Counted from the first letter of the stretch, positions 51,560 to 60,976 are shown. The stretch is 64,000 bases of DNA from Burkholderia lata (GCF_902499335.1 NZ_CABVQK010000013.1:62001-126000); one strand, 5' to 3'. Translations and numbers: made by a program. The notes: generated by a model from the sequence alone, not told the origin.

Positions 51560-53920
51560 TTACTCGTAGTTGCTGAAGCGGGACATCGGCGGCGGCGGCG
51601 GCGGCAGCGGCGTGTAGCCCGGCACCCCGGCACGGAACGCGGACACGAGGCCGTTGTCGACCGTCGACAGGCCCTTGAGCGTCAGCTGCATCATGAATCG
51701 CGTCGCCGAGTTCTGCTGTCCCGACGAATTGATGCCGTTCGCAGCCCGCTGCAGCCCGACCCCGAGCGCCCAGCAATCCGCGTCGTATTGTAAGCCGACC
51801 AGACCGTCGACCACGCGATCTCCGGCGAGGTCGTAATTGAAGCGGCCAATCGCATACAGGCGGCGCGTGAGCGGCCATTGCGCGGACACCAGGAACTGGT
51901 TGATCGGCTGGTTGTCGAGCGTCGTGTTCGAGCGCGTATAGCGGTAGCCGACGTTGATCACGCGGCGCTCGCCCGGGCTGTAGCCGAAACCGACGCTCGA
52001 CTTCACGAGCTGGTTGTTGTTCTGGTTGTACTGGAACGCCGTCTCCGACATGAAGCCCGAGCCGAGCTTCAGCGCGGCGCCCACGATCAGGTCCGAGTGG
52101 CGCGCCAGCACGGCGCTCTGCCCGGAATTCAGCGTGACGCGCTGATCGGCGAAGTAGTACTGCTGCGCGATCACGAAACGCGCGCGCTCGTCGCCGGTAC
52201 GCGGATCGATGAAGCGCGATGTCAGGCCGGCCGTGATCCGGTTCGCATCGGCGATCCGGTCGTTGCCGACGAACGTGTTCGGCTGGTAGATCTCCGCGAG
52301 GCCGAAGTCCGACTCCGCGGTGTCGAACAGCGGTGCGTTCGACTGGTCGCGATACGGCGTGTACACGTAGTACAGGCGCGGCTCGAGGGTCTGGATGAAG
52401 TCCTGGCCGAACAGGCGCACCGAACGGTCGAAGATCAGCCCCGAATCGAAGCTCACGGTCGGAATCGACTCGGTGAAGCGCTTCGGGTTGTTCGGCGTGC
52501 TCGACGACAGGTAGTTCAGGTCGTACGACGCAAAGTGGTACTGGACCTTCGGCACGGCGAAGTAGCCGGGGCCGTATACGCCGTACGAGATGTACGGGTT
52601 GAAGACGATCCGGTCACCCTGGGTCGCATCGGCCGTCGTGATGCGGAACCGCGAATAGTCGGCTTCCGCGCCGAAGTCGAAGCCGCCGACGTTGTACTTC
52701 GTGTACTTCACGTTCAACTGCGGCTCGCGGCTGTAAGGCGCGATCGACGGCGGCAGCGTCTGCCAGTGCTGGTAGCGCGCGAGCACCGACCACGGGCCGT
52801 TGTTGTACGTGAGACCGGCCTCCTGCTGGTACAACGTCTGCGTCCCGTTGATGAACTGGTTCATCGAACCCAGTTGTTCGGGATAGGTGTTGTCCGAGAC
52901 CTTGTTGTAATAGACGTAGCCGCCGAAGCCGCCGCCGAAGTTCTGCTGGTGCTGCCAGTAGATCGCGTAGCGGTTGCGGTGCTCGAGCCGGTCACTCGGC
53001 AGGTAATTCGCCGTAAACGTGCCCGAGTACGTCGGCGACAGGTAGCGGAACGTCCCCTCCATCATCACGCCGCGCCGCGAGATGATGCGCGGCGTGAGCG
53101 TCAGGTCGCGGTTCGGCGCGATGTTGAAGTAGTACGGCAGCGTCAGCTCGAAGCCGTTGCTCGAGTTCACCGCGAACGTCGGCGGCAGCAGGCCGCTGCG
53201 CCGCTCACCCGACAGCGGGAACGTCATCCACGGGCTCGCGAAGATCGGCACGCCCTGGAAGAACAGCACGCCGTTGCGCGCGGTGCCTTCGTCGGCGCCC
53301 GTATCGAAGTCGAAGCGGCTGCCCTTGATGTACCACGCGGGGTTCGTCGAGCACTGGCACGCGGTGTAGGTGCCGTTGACGAACACCGAGCGCTCGTTGT
53401 CGACCATGTCGACACGTTCCGCGCTGCCCGAGCCGCCCGTCATGTTGAAGTGATACTTCGGCGCCGTCATGAAGCCCTGGTTCGCCTCGATCTTCAGGTG
53501 CGCCTCGGGGCCCACGAACGACGTGCCGGAATTGTTGATCCTGACCTGGCCGTATGCATCGGCCATGTCGGTATCCTGATCGTAGTGGATCGCGTCGGCC
53601 TTCACGACGGCGTCACCGCGTCGCAGCTCGGCCGAACCCTTCGCGGCGAGATCCTGCTCGGCCGTGCCGCTCGTGTGGTCGGCGATCACGAAGGCGGCCG
53701 GCTTCGCGCCGTCCTTCAGCGGACGATCCTCGAGCTGGGGCGCGAGACGCAGATCCCACGGCGAGTCGAGCGGCTGCGGCTGCGCGGCCGCGCCCGACAG
53801 CTGCGCGTACGACACGGCCGGCACGAGGCCGGGCACGGCCAGGAGCGCGAGCGCGAGCCGCCGTTTGCGCGGCGCCCCGTCACCGGGGAAAACATTCGGG
53901 AATAGCGGTTTGGGCGGCAT
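51560..53920 (-). CDS. lptD: LPS-assembly outer membrane protein LptD
   Basis: 786-residue outer-membrane barrel that, with LptE, inserts lipopolysaccharide into the outer leaflet. A signal peptide (residues 1-39, A-V-S-Y-A), the OstA jelly-roll domain (about 75-190) and a long region of barrel strands are visible. E. coli LptD uses two disulfides from four Cys; here I see C188 and C190 after the jelly-roll and one Cys near the C-terminus (A-D-C-W-A-L), but no Cys near the N-terminus, so disulfide pairing must differ. First gene of lptD-surA-pdxA-rsmA. Confidence 0.95.
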   Translation of the reverse strand: MPPKPLFPNVFPGDGAPRKRRLALALLAVPGLVPAVSYAQLSGAAAQPQPLDSPWDLRLAPQLEDRPLKDGAKPAAFVIADHTSGTAEQDLAAKGSAELRRGDAVVKADAIHYDQDTDMADAYGQVRINNSGTSFVGPEAHLKIEANQGFMTAPKYHFNMTGGSGSAERVDMVDNERSVFVNGTYTACQCSTNPAWYIKGSRFDFDTGADEGTARNGVLFFQGVPIFASPWMTFPLSGERRSGLLPPTFAVNSSNGFELTLPYYFNIAPNRDLTLTPRIISRRGVMMEGTFRYLSPTYSGTFTANYLPSDRLEHRNRYAIYWQHQQNFGGGFGGYVYYNKVSDNTYPEQLGSMNQFINGTQTLYQQEAGLTYNNGPWSVLARYQHWQTLPPSIAPYSREPQLNVKYTKYNVGGFDFGAEADYSRFRITTADATQGDRIVFNPYISYGVYGPGYFAVPKVQYHFASYDLNYLSSSTPNNPKRFTESIPTVSFDSGLIFDRSVRLFGQDFIQTLEPRLYYVYTPYRDQSNAPLFDTAESDFGLAEIYQPNTFVGNDRIADANRITAGLTSRFIDPRTGDERARFVIAQQYYFADQRVTLNSGQSAVLARHSDLIVGAALKLGSGFMSETAFQYNQNNNQLVKSSVGFGYSPGERRVINVGYRYTRSNTTLDNQPINQFLVSAQWPLTRRLYAIGRFNYDLAGDRVVDGLVGLQYDADCWALGVGLQRAANGINSSGQQNSATRFMMQLTLKGLSTVDNGLVSAFRAGVPGYTPLPPPPPPMSRFSNYE

Positions 53921-54104
53921 CTATCGTTTGGCGAATCGCCCCTTGTCAACCGCGCCGTCGCGGCACATTCGCGCGCGGCGGGCCGCACCGTCGCACCGCG
54001 ACTGCGGCTGAGCGCAAACCGGGGAGGCGATCGGGTGACGGCGCGACAGGCGGCGGGCCTGCACGGCGGAAAGCTGACGCGGGGCGCGTCAAAAAAGTCG
54101 TGGG

Positions 54105-54110
54105 GTATTA
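54105..54110 (+). promoter_or_regulatory. -10-like box before amgK
   Basis: TATTAT lies 34 bases before the amgK start in the only AT-rich patch of the lptD-amgK intergenic region. No convincing -35 box. Confidence 0.35.
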
Positions 54111-54143
54111 TATGGCAAGACGTTCCCCCCTCCTCCGAGTTTC

Positions 54144-55193
54144 ATGACGCCCCCATCCGCCGCATCCCAGCCCGACGCCCGCCTCGAAGCGCTCACCGCG
54201 TGGCTGCACCCGCTCGCCGAGCGCTATGCGCTCGATCTGTCGACCCTCGCGCCCGCATCGTCGGACGCCAGTTTCCGCCGCTATTTCCGTGTCGCATCGG
54301 CCACGAGCGCCGGCGGCACGCTGATCGCCGTCGACGCGCCGCCGCCCGAGAAGTGCCGTGAATTCGTCCAGGTCGCGCAGCTGCTCGCCGCGGCCGGCGA
54401 CCACGTGCCGGACGTGCTGGCCCACGATTTCGACGCGGGCTTCATGCTCGTGACCGATCTCGGCCACACGTCGTACATCTCGGTGCTCGATCCGGCGGAC
54501 CCGGCCGCCGCAAAGCCGCTGATGCGCGCGGCGCTCGACGCGCTGATCCGCTTCCAGCTCACGTCGAAGCCCGACGTGCTGCCGCCGTTCGACGAGGCAT
54601 TCCTGCGCCGCGAGATGGAGCTGATGCCCGAATGGTTCGTCGGCCGCCACCTCGGCAAGCCCGTCACCGACGCGATGCGCGGCACGCTCGACCGCACCTT
54701 CGCGCTTCTGGTCGCCAGCGCGCACGCGCAGCCGCAGGGCTTCATGCTGCGCGATTTCATGCCGCGCAACCTGATGGTCTGTGAGCCGAACCCGGGCATC
54801 CTCGATTTCCAGGACGCCGTCTACGGGCCGCTGACGTACGACGTCGTGTCGCTGCTGCGCGACGCCTTCATCAGTTGGGACGAGGAGTTCGAGCTCGACT
54901 GCTTCGCGTACTACTGGGAAAAGGCAAAAAAGGCCGGCCTGCCGGTCGACCCCGATTTCGGCGAGTTCTACCGCCAGCTCGAATGGATGGGGCTGCAGCG
55001 CCATATCAAGGTGCTCGGCCTGTTCGCGCGCATCAATTACCGCGACGGCAAGCCGCACTACCTGAACGACCTGCCGCGCTTCATCTCGTATGCGCGCAAG
55101 GTCGCGCTGCGCTACCGCCCGCTCGTGCCGTTCGCGAAGCTGCTCGACGAACTCGAAGGCAGCGCGCCGGCCGACGTGGGCTACACGTTCTGA
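54144..55193 (+). CDS. amgK: N-acetylmuramate/N-acetylglucosamine kinase
   Basis: Phosphorylates recycled cell-wall sugars at the anomeric position, the step before MurU in the route that bypasses de novo UDP-MurNAc synthesis and gives intrinsic fosfomycin tolerance. The 349-residue protein is of the aminoglycoside-phosphotransferase fold: the catalytic loop is L202-R-D204-F-M-P-R-N209 and the metal Asp is D221 in L-D-F-Q-D. The loop has Leu where the fold usually has His. It is 31 bases before murU and divergent from lptD, as in Pseudomonas. Confidence 0.9.
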   Translation: MTPPSAASQPDARLEALTAWLHPLAERYALDLSTLAPASSDASFRRYFRVASATSAGGTLIAVDAPPPEKCREFVQVAQLLAAAGDHVPDVLAHDFDAGFMLVTDLGHTSYISVLDPADPAAAKPLMRAALDALIRFQLTSKPDVLPPFDEAFLRREMELMPEWFVGRHLGKPVTDAMRGTLDRTFALLVASAHAQPQGFMLRDFMPRNLMVCEPNPGILDFQDAVYGPLTYDVVSLLRDAFISWDEEFELDCFAYYWEKAKKAGLPVDPDFGEFYRQLEWMGLQRHIKVLGLFARINYRDGKPHYLNDLPRFISYARKVALRYRPLVPFAKLLDELEGSAPADVGYTF

Positions 55194-55224
55194 TCGTTCC
55201 GACTCTCCTGACACCCGGCCGAAC

Positions 55225-55944
55225 ATGAGCAACACCCTGACCACGGCGATGATCTTCGCCGCCGGGCGCGGCGAACGGATGCGCCCGCTCACCGACACCC
55301 GCCCGAAGCCGCTGCTCGAAGCGGGCGGCAAGCCGCTGATCGTGTGGCAGATCGAGGCGCTTGCGCGCGCGGGCATCGAGACGATCGTGATCAACCACGC
55401 GTGGCTCGGCGAACAGATCGAGGCCGCGCTCGGCGACGGTTCGCGCTGGGACGTGCGGCTCGCGTATTCGGCCGAGGGCGAAGCGCTGGAAACCGCGGGC
55501 GGTATCGCGCAGGCGCTGCCGCTGCTCGAGCGAAACGGGCAGCCGGCCGTGTTCGCGGCCGTCAGCGGCGACGTGTACTGCGCGTACGACTACCGGACGC
55601 TCGCGCCGCGCGCCGCCCGGATGGCCACGCTCGAAGCACCTGCGATGCATCTCGTGATGGTGCCTAATCCGCCGTTCCACCCGGCCGGCGACTTCGCGCT
55701 CGACAGCGACGGCCGCCTTGCGCTCGACGGCGCCGCGCGCTTCACGTTCGGCAACATCGGCCTGTACGACACGCGGATGTTCAGCGATCTCGCGCCGGGA
55801 ACGCGGCGCGCGCTGACACCGTACTATCGCGCCGCAATCGAAGCCGGCCACGCGAGCGGCGAACTGTATGAAGGAATCTGGGAGAACGTCGGCACGCCCG
55901 CGCAGCTGGGCGAGCTGGATGCGCGGCTGCGCGCCGCCGAATGA
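55225..55944 (+). CDS. murU: N-acetylmuramate alpha-1-phosphate uridylyltransferase
   Basis: 239-residue nucleotidyltransferase that makes UDP-MurNAc from the AmgK product. It has the signature A-A-G-R-G-E-R-M-R-P-L-T near residue 12, K-P-L-L-E near 28 and S-G-D-V near 115. It follows amgK in the same transcript and completes the recycling pair. Confidence 0.92.
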   Translation: MSNTLTTAMIFAAGRGERMRPLTDTRPKPLLEAGGKPLIVWQIEALARAGIETIVINHAWLGEQIEAALGDGSRWDVRLAYSAEGEALETAGGIAQALPLLERNGQPAVFAAVSGDVYCAYDYRTLAPRAARMATLEAPAMHLVMVPNPPFHPAGDFALDSDGRLALDGAARFTFGNIGLYDTRMFSDLAPGTRRALTPYYRAAIEAGHASGELYEGIWENVGTPAQLGELDARLRAAE

Positions 55945-56154
55945 CCGGCTGACGGGCCGTCGGGGTGATTGATCACCTGGCCGGTTAGCTGAATGGCCGG
56001 CTAGTTGGCTGGCCGGCGAACCGGCCGGGTTGGCTTGGCTGATCGCTTGACTGATCAACAGGTCCCACGCCTGCCGGACCATCATGCCGGCCCGGCTCCC
56101 GCCCATCCGGCACGCCCCTTCCCGCTGCACGCCCCTCGCGCGCAGCCCCGCCGC
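55945..56154. other. GGCCGG-rich convergent intergenic region
   Basis: Between murU and the ABC transporter there are five closely spaced GGCCGG-containing units (55979-56028) flanked by two TGATCA sites (55970, 56052). They can fold into several hairpins and probably end transcription from both sides. There is no classical T run. Confidence 0.4.
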
Positions 56155-58026
56155 TCACGCGGCCTCGGCCTCTTCCCCGCCCGCCGCCGCGCGCTGCTGC
56201 TGCAGCGCCCACATCTGCGCATACAACCCGCCGGCGCGCACGAGTTCATCGTGCGTACCACGCTCGACGATCCGCCCGTGGTCCATCACGAGGATCTGCT
56301 GCGCATGCACGACCGTCGACAGCCGGTGCGCGATCACGAGCGTCGTGCGATGCCGCGCGATCTGGTCGAGCTCGTGCTGGATCGCTCGCTCCGAGCGCGA
56401 ATCGAGCGCCGACGTCGCCTCGTCGAACAACAGCACCGGCGGATCCTTCAACAGCGTGCGCGCGATCGCGACGCGCTGCTTCTCGCCGCCCGACAGCTTC
56501 AGCCCGCGCTCGCCGACCGGCGTGTCATACCCCTTCGGCAAGCTTTCGATGAAATCGTGGATGTGCGCGGCGCGCGCGGCCGCGATCACCTCGTCGCGGG
56601 TCGCGGCCGGCCGGCCGTACGCGATGTTGTAGTAGATCGAGTCGTTGAACAGCACGGTGTCCTGCGGCACGATCCCGATCGACGCGCGCAGCGAGTCCTG
56701 CTTGACGTCGCGGATGTCCTGGCCGTCGATCCGGATCGCACCACCCGCCTGCCGGTCGAGGTCGTAGAAGCGGAACAGCAGCCGCGACAGCGTCGATTTC
56801 CCGGAGCCGCTGTGGCCGACCACCGCGGTCGTCGTGCCCGCGTCGATCGCGAACGACACGTCGTGCAGGATCGGCCGCTCCGGCTCGTACGCGAAATTCA
56901 CGTGCTCGAAGCGCACCTGCGCGCCGGCGACCGCGAGCGGCCGCGCATCGGGCAGGTCGGCCACTTCCTTCGCGGCCGACAGCAGCCCGAACATCCGGTC
57001 CATGTCGGTGAGGCTCTGCTTCAGCTCGCGATAGACGACACCGAGAAAGTTCAGCGGAATGTACAGCTGCAGCATGAACGTGTTGATCAGCACCAGATCG
57101 CCGAGCGTCAGCTTGCCGGCGAGCACGCCCTGCGTTGCGCGCCACAGGATGAACACGAGCCCCGTGCCGATGATCGCCTGCTGGCCGAAGTTCAGCACCG
57201 ACAGCGAATTCTGCGAACGGATCGCGGCCTTCCGGTAGCGCTTCAGGTTCTCGTCGTAGCGCTGCGCTTCCCATTCCTCGTTGCCGAAATACTTGACCGT
57301 CTCGTAGTTGATCAGCGAATCGATCGCCCGCGAGTTCGCGCGCGAATCGAGTTCGTTCATCGTGCGGCGAAAATGCGTGCGCCAGTTGGTGACCTTCACC
57401 GTGAACACGATGTACGTGACCAGCGCCGCGAACGTCACGTACGCGTAATAGGCCTCGTACTTGACCACGAAGAAGCCGAGCACGAGCCCGACCTCGACGA
57501 GCGTCGGCAGGATGCTGTACAGCGAATACGAAATCAGCTGCTGGATGCCGCGCGTGCCGCGCTCGATGTCACGCGACATGCCGCCCGTCTGGCGCTCCAG
57601 GTGAAACCGCAGCGACAGCCCGTGCAGGTGCCGGAACACCTGCAGCGCGAGCTGGCGCACCGCGCTCTCCGTAACCTTCGAGAACAGGATCTCGCGCAGC
57701 TCGGTGAACAGCGAAGTAGACAGCCGCACGAACGCATACGCGACGACCAGCAGCCCCACGCCGCCCGCGAGCACGATGCCGGCCGACTGCTCGGCGCGGC
57801 CGAGCGCGGTGATCTGCTGGACGTAGGACAGGTGGTCGACGATGCGCTTCATCACGACCGGTACACCGAGGTTCGCGACTTTCGCGCCGATCAGGCAGAC
57901 GAGCGCGAGCGCGACGCGCCATTTGTAGGTGGTCAGGTACGGCAGCAACGACCGGATGGTCTGCCAGTCGTTGCGGGGCCCGGTCGAAGCCGGCGCGGGC
58001 TCGCCGGAAGCAGGAAATCGGCGCAT
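56155..58026 (-). CDS. Atm1-type ABC exporter, fused membrane and ATPase domains
   Basis: 623-residue half-transporter, working as a dimer in the inner membrane. Six membrane segments (about residues 35-330) precede an ATPase domain with Walker A G-H-S-G-S-G-K-S-T, signature L-S-G-G-E-K-Q-R and Walker B L-L-F-D-E-A-T. The sequence is closest to the Atm1/HMT1 branch, which exports glutathione-linked compounds or metal conjugates (D-S-L-I-N-Y-E-T-V-K-Y-F-G-N-E is typical). No partner gene lies beside it; the thioesterase gene is divergent. Confidence 0.9.
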   Translation of the reverse strand: MRRFPASGEPAPASTGPRNDWQTIRSLLPYLTTYKWRVALALVCLIGAKVANLGVPVVMKRIVDHLSYVQQITALGRAEQSAGIVLAGGVGLLVVAYAFVRLSTSLFTELREILFSKVTESAVRQLALQVFRHLHGLSLRFHLERQTGGMSRDIERGTRGIQQLISYSLYSILPTLVEVGLVLGFFVVKYEAYYAYVTFAALVTYIVFTVKVTNWRTHFRRTMNELDSRANSRAIDSLINYETVKYFGNEEWEAQRYDENLKRYRKAAIRSQNSLSVLNFGQQAIIGTGLVFILWRATQGVLAGKLTLGDLVLINTFMLQLYIPLNFLGVVYRELKQSLTDMDRMFGLLSAAKEVADLPDARPLAVAGAQVRFEHVNFAYEPERPILHDVSFAIDAGTTTAVVGHSGSGKSTLSRLLFRFYDLDRQAGGAIRIDGQDIRDVKQDSLRASIGIVPQDTVLFNDSIYYNIAYGRPAATRDEVIAAARAAHIHDFIESLPKGYDTPVGERGLKLSGGEKQRVAIARTLLKDPPVLLFDEATSALDSRSERAIQHELDQIARHRTTLVIAHRLSTVVHAQQILVMDHGRIVERGTHDELVRAGGLYAQMWALQQQRAAAGGEEAEAA

Positions 58027-58201
58027 GGGGGGAAGGATCGGCGGCGGTGCCGGACGCGTGTATCGGCGGCCGGCTCGCTCACTTTCTCGTACAATTTGCG
58101 AACGTTGTATTGTCGCAGAAGCCGCTTCGCGCCGCTGCCGGCGCCCTCGCCGGCCGGGCTGCGCGCGGCGGTGTATTTATTACAGGATGAAAGCCCCCGC
58201 C

Positions 58202-58597
58202 ATGACCGATTCGACCCTCGAACTCCCGCAAAAGCAGCCCGCGCTGCGCGTCGTCCCGCAACCGCACGACGCGAACGTCCACGGCGACGTGTTCGGCGGC
58301 TGGATCATGTCGCAGGTCGACATCGCCGGCTCGATCCCCGCGAGCCAGCGCGCAAACGGCCGCGTCGCGACGGTCGCGGTCAACTCGTTCATATTCAAGC
58401 AGCCGGTGTTCGTCGGCGATCTGCTGAGCTTCTACGCGACCATCACGCGCACCGGCAACACGTCGATCACGGTCGACGTCGAGGTGTACGCGCAGCGCAT
58501 GCGCCTGATGGGTGAAGTCGTGAAGGTCACCGAAGCGACGCTCACCTACGTCGCGACCGGCACCGACCGCAAGCCGCGGCAACTGCCGCCGCTCTGA
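58202..58597 (+). CDS. yciA: acyl-CoA thioesterase, YciA-like
   Basis: 131-residue hotdog-fold hydrolase that releases free CoA from acyl-CoAs. It has the family segment N-V-H-G-D-V-F-G-G-W-I-M near residue 22, which includes the active-site Asp, followed by the conserved helix with D-I-A-G-S-I. Length is close to E. coli YciA. The start at 58202 is used; ATG at 58187 would add five residues, and the ribosome site is unclear for both. Confidence 0.88.
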   Translation: MTDSTLELPQKQPALRVVPQPHDANVHGDVFGGWIMSQVDIAGSIPASQRANGRVATVAVNSFIFKQPVFVGDLLSFYATITRTGNTSITVDVEVYAQRMRLMGEVVKVTEATLTYVATGTDRKPRQLPPL

Positions 58598-58647
58598 CGG
58601 GCGAGCGCCGCCCGACGGCGCCCTCCGCCTGCCTGCGGCCCGTCACG

Positions 58648-59130
58648 TCAGTGCGTGGCCGTCAGCCCGAACTCCCGCATCGCGGGCAGGAAATCGTGGT
58701 TCAGCTTCGGCTTTCGCGACAGCTTCACCAGCACGTAGCGCTGGAACGGCGCGAGCCGCTGCCACTGTGCGAGCTCGGGCGCCATCAGCCCGGCCAGTGC
58801 GCTCTGCTGCACGAGCGACTCCGGCACGATGTCGGTGGAGCGCCAGGTCGGCCGCTCGTCCGGCTGGAACCACGATGGTTCCAGATCCGCGTGCGTGCGC
58901 AGCATTTCGAACAGCGCGTGATCGAAGTTGGGCTCGATCGCGGTGTCGTCGTCGGCCGGAAAGCGCGCGAGCAGCTTGCGGTCCTCGAGCGGCAGCAACT
59001 GCCACTGCTCCAGCGAAATCCGCAGACCGAAACGGTCGAGATTGAAACGCACGATCATCGGGATGTACGTGAAGTTTTCCGACGAATCGTGTTCGAAGGC
59101 GAATAGCAGTGGAGCGTCGCTGAGTCCCAT
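58648..59130 (-). CDS. nitrate reductase-associated protein family
   Basis: 160-residue soluble protein. F-T-Y-I-P-M-I-V-R-F-N-L-D-R-F-G-L followed by L-E-Q-W-Q-L-L-P-L-E-D-R-K matches the small family first noted beside nitrate reductase genes (Nitr_red_assoc). Its biochemical role is unknown. CAGG lies 8 bases before the ATG at 59130; longer readings are not protein-like. It is divergent from fdhD with 121 bases between starts, which places it in molybdoenzyme context although no nitrate reductase is in the window. Confidence 0.78.
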   Translation of the reverse strand: MGLSDAPLLFAFEHDSSENFTYIPMIVRFNLDRFGLRISLEQWQLLPLEDRKLLARFPADDDTAIEPNFDHALFEMLRTHADLEPSWFQPDERPTWRSTDIVPESLVQQSALAGLMAPELAQWQRLAPFQRYVLVKLSRKPKLNHDFLPAMREFGLTATH

Positions 59131-59251
59131 GATCGTTACCTGATGTGGCGGATACCGGCGCGGCCGGCTTGCCTGAGGTATTTTAGAACCTCTGCGCGCG
59201 GGCGGCGGACACGATTGCCGCCGCCCGCGCGCCGAATCAACGGGAGTGCTC

Positions 59252-60088
59252 GTGAATCCGACCGAATCCGGTGAAATGCGCGACGAACCGCGCGGCGCGA
59301 TCGAACTGTCCGTGCGCCGCACGCGCAACGGCGCCGTCGAAACCGCACACGACTACGTGGGCCAGGAATGGCCCGTCGCGCTCGTCTTCAACGGCATCTC
59401 GCACGCGGTGATGATGTGTACGCCGTGCGACCTCGAAGCGTTCGCGGTCGGGTTCGCGATCTCGGAAGGGATCGTCGCGCGCGGCAGCGACATCAAGGAC
59501 ATCGAGGTGATCCTGCACGCCGACGCACCGCTGCCGCATGCGGAAGTCCACCTGGAGGTCGTCCAGCAGGCATTCGCCGCGCTGAAGGACCGGCGCCGCG
59601 CGCTCGCCGGGCGCACCGGCTGCGGCGTCTGCGGGATCGAAAGCATCGACCTGCTCGACCTCGCGCCCGAGCGCGTGCCCGATACAGGCTTTCTCGCGCG
59701 CCTCGCCCCCGACGCGCTGACGCGCGCGGCGCAGGCGCTGCCGGCCCACCAGGCGCTCACGCGGCTCACGGGCGGCCTGCATGCGGCCGCGTGGTGCGAC
59801 GCAACAGGTGCGATCCGGATGGCGTTCGAGGACGTCGGCCGCCACAACGCGCTCGACAAGCTGATCGGCTCGCTCGTGCTGTCGCGCGCCGACGCGACCG
59901 ACGGCTTCGTGTTCCTGTCGAGCCGCGCGAGCTACGAGCTCGTGCGCAAGGCCGCACGGGTCGGCATCCCGCTGGTGGCAACGATCTCCGCGCCGTCGTC
60001 GCTCGCGATCGAGATCGCGAAAGCGGCCGGCTTGCGGCTCGTCAGCTTCTGCCGCGAAACCGGCCACGTCGATTACGGCACCGCCTGA
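59252..60088 (+). CDS. fdhD: formate dehydrogenase accessory sulfurtransferase FdhD
   Basis: 278-residue protein that carries sulfur from the desulfurase IscS to the molybdenum cofactor of formate dehydrogenase. The essential pair is C124-x-x-C127 in G-C-G-V-C-G, as in E. coli C121 and C124, and the late F-E-D-V-G-R-H-N-A motif is typical. GTG at 59252 is preferred because GGGAG lies 5 bases upstream; GTG at 59246 overlaps that site. No formate dehydrogenase gene is in the window. Confidence 0.93.
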   Translation: MNPTESGEMRDEPRGAIELSVRRTRNGAVETAHDYVGQEWPVALVFNGISHAVMMCTPCDLEAFAVGFAISEGIVARGSDIKDIEVILHADAPLPHAEVHLEVVQQAFAALKDRRRALAGRTGCGVCGIESIDLLDLAPERVPDTGFLARLAPDALTRAAQALPAHQALTRLTGGLHAAAWCDATGAIRMAFEDVGRHNALDKLIGSLVLSRADATDGFVFLSSRASYELVRKAARVGIPLVATISAPSSLAIEIAKAAGLRLVSFCRETGHVDYGTA

Positions 60089-60103
60089 TCGCGATCGCGG
60101 GCG

Positions 60104-60129
60104 CGCGCCGGCGGTCGATCGCCGGCGCG
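60104..60129. terminator. hairpin between fdhD and the enoyl-CoA hydratase gene
   Basis: Perfect 9-bp stem CGCGCCGGC / GCCGGCGCG with an 8-base loop between the two convergent stops. There is no T run. Confidence 0.4.
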
Positions 60130-60139
60130 GCCTGCTCCG

Positions 60140-60907
60140 TCAGTCGAACTGACGGAAATCCGGCTTGCGCTTCTCGAAGAATGCCGTCATCGCCTCGCGC
60201 GCTTCCGGTGCGCGCAGCATCGCGGCGAAGTGGCCCGCTTCCTCGGCCATCCGCGCCTGCGTCGCCACGCCGCCCGTATCCTTCAACAGCGCCTTCGTCA
60301 CACGCAGCGATGCCGCCGGCAGCGCCGCGAGCTTCGCCGCCTGCTTCGCCGCGAACGCGTCGAGCTCGGCCGCCGGCAGCACGCGGTTGACGATGCCGAT
60401 CCGGTGCGCCTCCAGCGCGTCGAACGCCTCGCCGAGCAGCAGCTTCTCGGCTGCGACCTGATGGCCGGCCAGACGCGGCAGCAGCACGCTCGACGCGGCT
60501 TCCGGGCACAGCCCGAGCTGCGTGAACGGCAGCGAGAACGTCGCGGTATCGGCCGCGTACACGAGATCGCAATGCAGCAGCATCGTCACGCCGACGCCGA
60601 TCGCCAGGCCCGGCACCGCGGCCACGATCGGCTTGCTCGCGCTGCTGATCCGCGCAAGAAACTGGAACACCGGCGCGGTGTCGTCCTTCGGCGGCGACTT
60701 CAGGAAATCCTCGAGATCGTTCCCCGAGGTGAAGTTGCCGTCGCCACCGCGCAGCAGGATCACGCGAATCGCCTTGTCTTCCTGGGCTTCGGCGAGTGCG
60801 TCGGCCATCGTCTGGTACATCGCCGCCGTCAGCGCGTTCTTCTTCGCCGGGCGCGCGATCGTGATCGTCATCACGCCATCGGCGCGTTCCACTTGAATTT
60901 CGGCCAC
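60140..60907 (-). CDS. enoyl-CoA hydratase/isomerase family protein
   Basis: 255-residue crotonase-fold enzyme, likely in fatty-acid or aromatic-acid beta-oxidation. The oxyanion-hole segments G-N-F-T-S-G-N-D-L near residue 58 and G-L-A-I-G-V-G-V-T near 100 are present, and E (C-P-E-A-A-S) marks one catalytic position. The GTG at 60907 is chosen for AAAGGAG 6 bases upstream; the ATG at 60973 would run through the thiolase terminator. A terminator separates it from the thiolase gene upstream, so it may be expressed independently. Confidence 0.87.
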   Translation of the reverse strand: MAEIQVERADGVMTITIARPAKKNALTAAMYQTMADALAEAQEDKAIRVILLRGGDGNFTSGNDLEDFLKSPPKDDTAPVFQFLARISSASKPIVAAVPGLAIGVGVTMLLHCDLVYAADTATFSLPFTQLGLCPEAASSVLLPRLAGHQVAAEKLLLGEAFDALEAHRIGIVNRVLPAAELDAFAAKQAAKLAALPAASLRVTKALLKDTGGVATQARMAEEAGHFAAMLRAPEAREAMTAFFEKRKPDFRQFD

Positions 60908-60940
60908 AACCGTCTCCTTTGACTTTCCTCTATCGGAATG

Positions 60941-60976
60941 AAAAAACGGTGCGCGAGCTCGTGGCCCGCGCACCGT
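60941..60976 (-). terminator. rho-independent terminator of the thiolase gene
   Basis: Perfect 10-bp stem ACGGTGCGCG / CGCGCACCGT with an 11-base loop. On the minus strand it is followed by six T, 23 bases after the thiolase stop. Confidence 0.88.
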
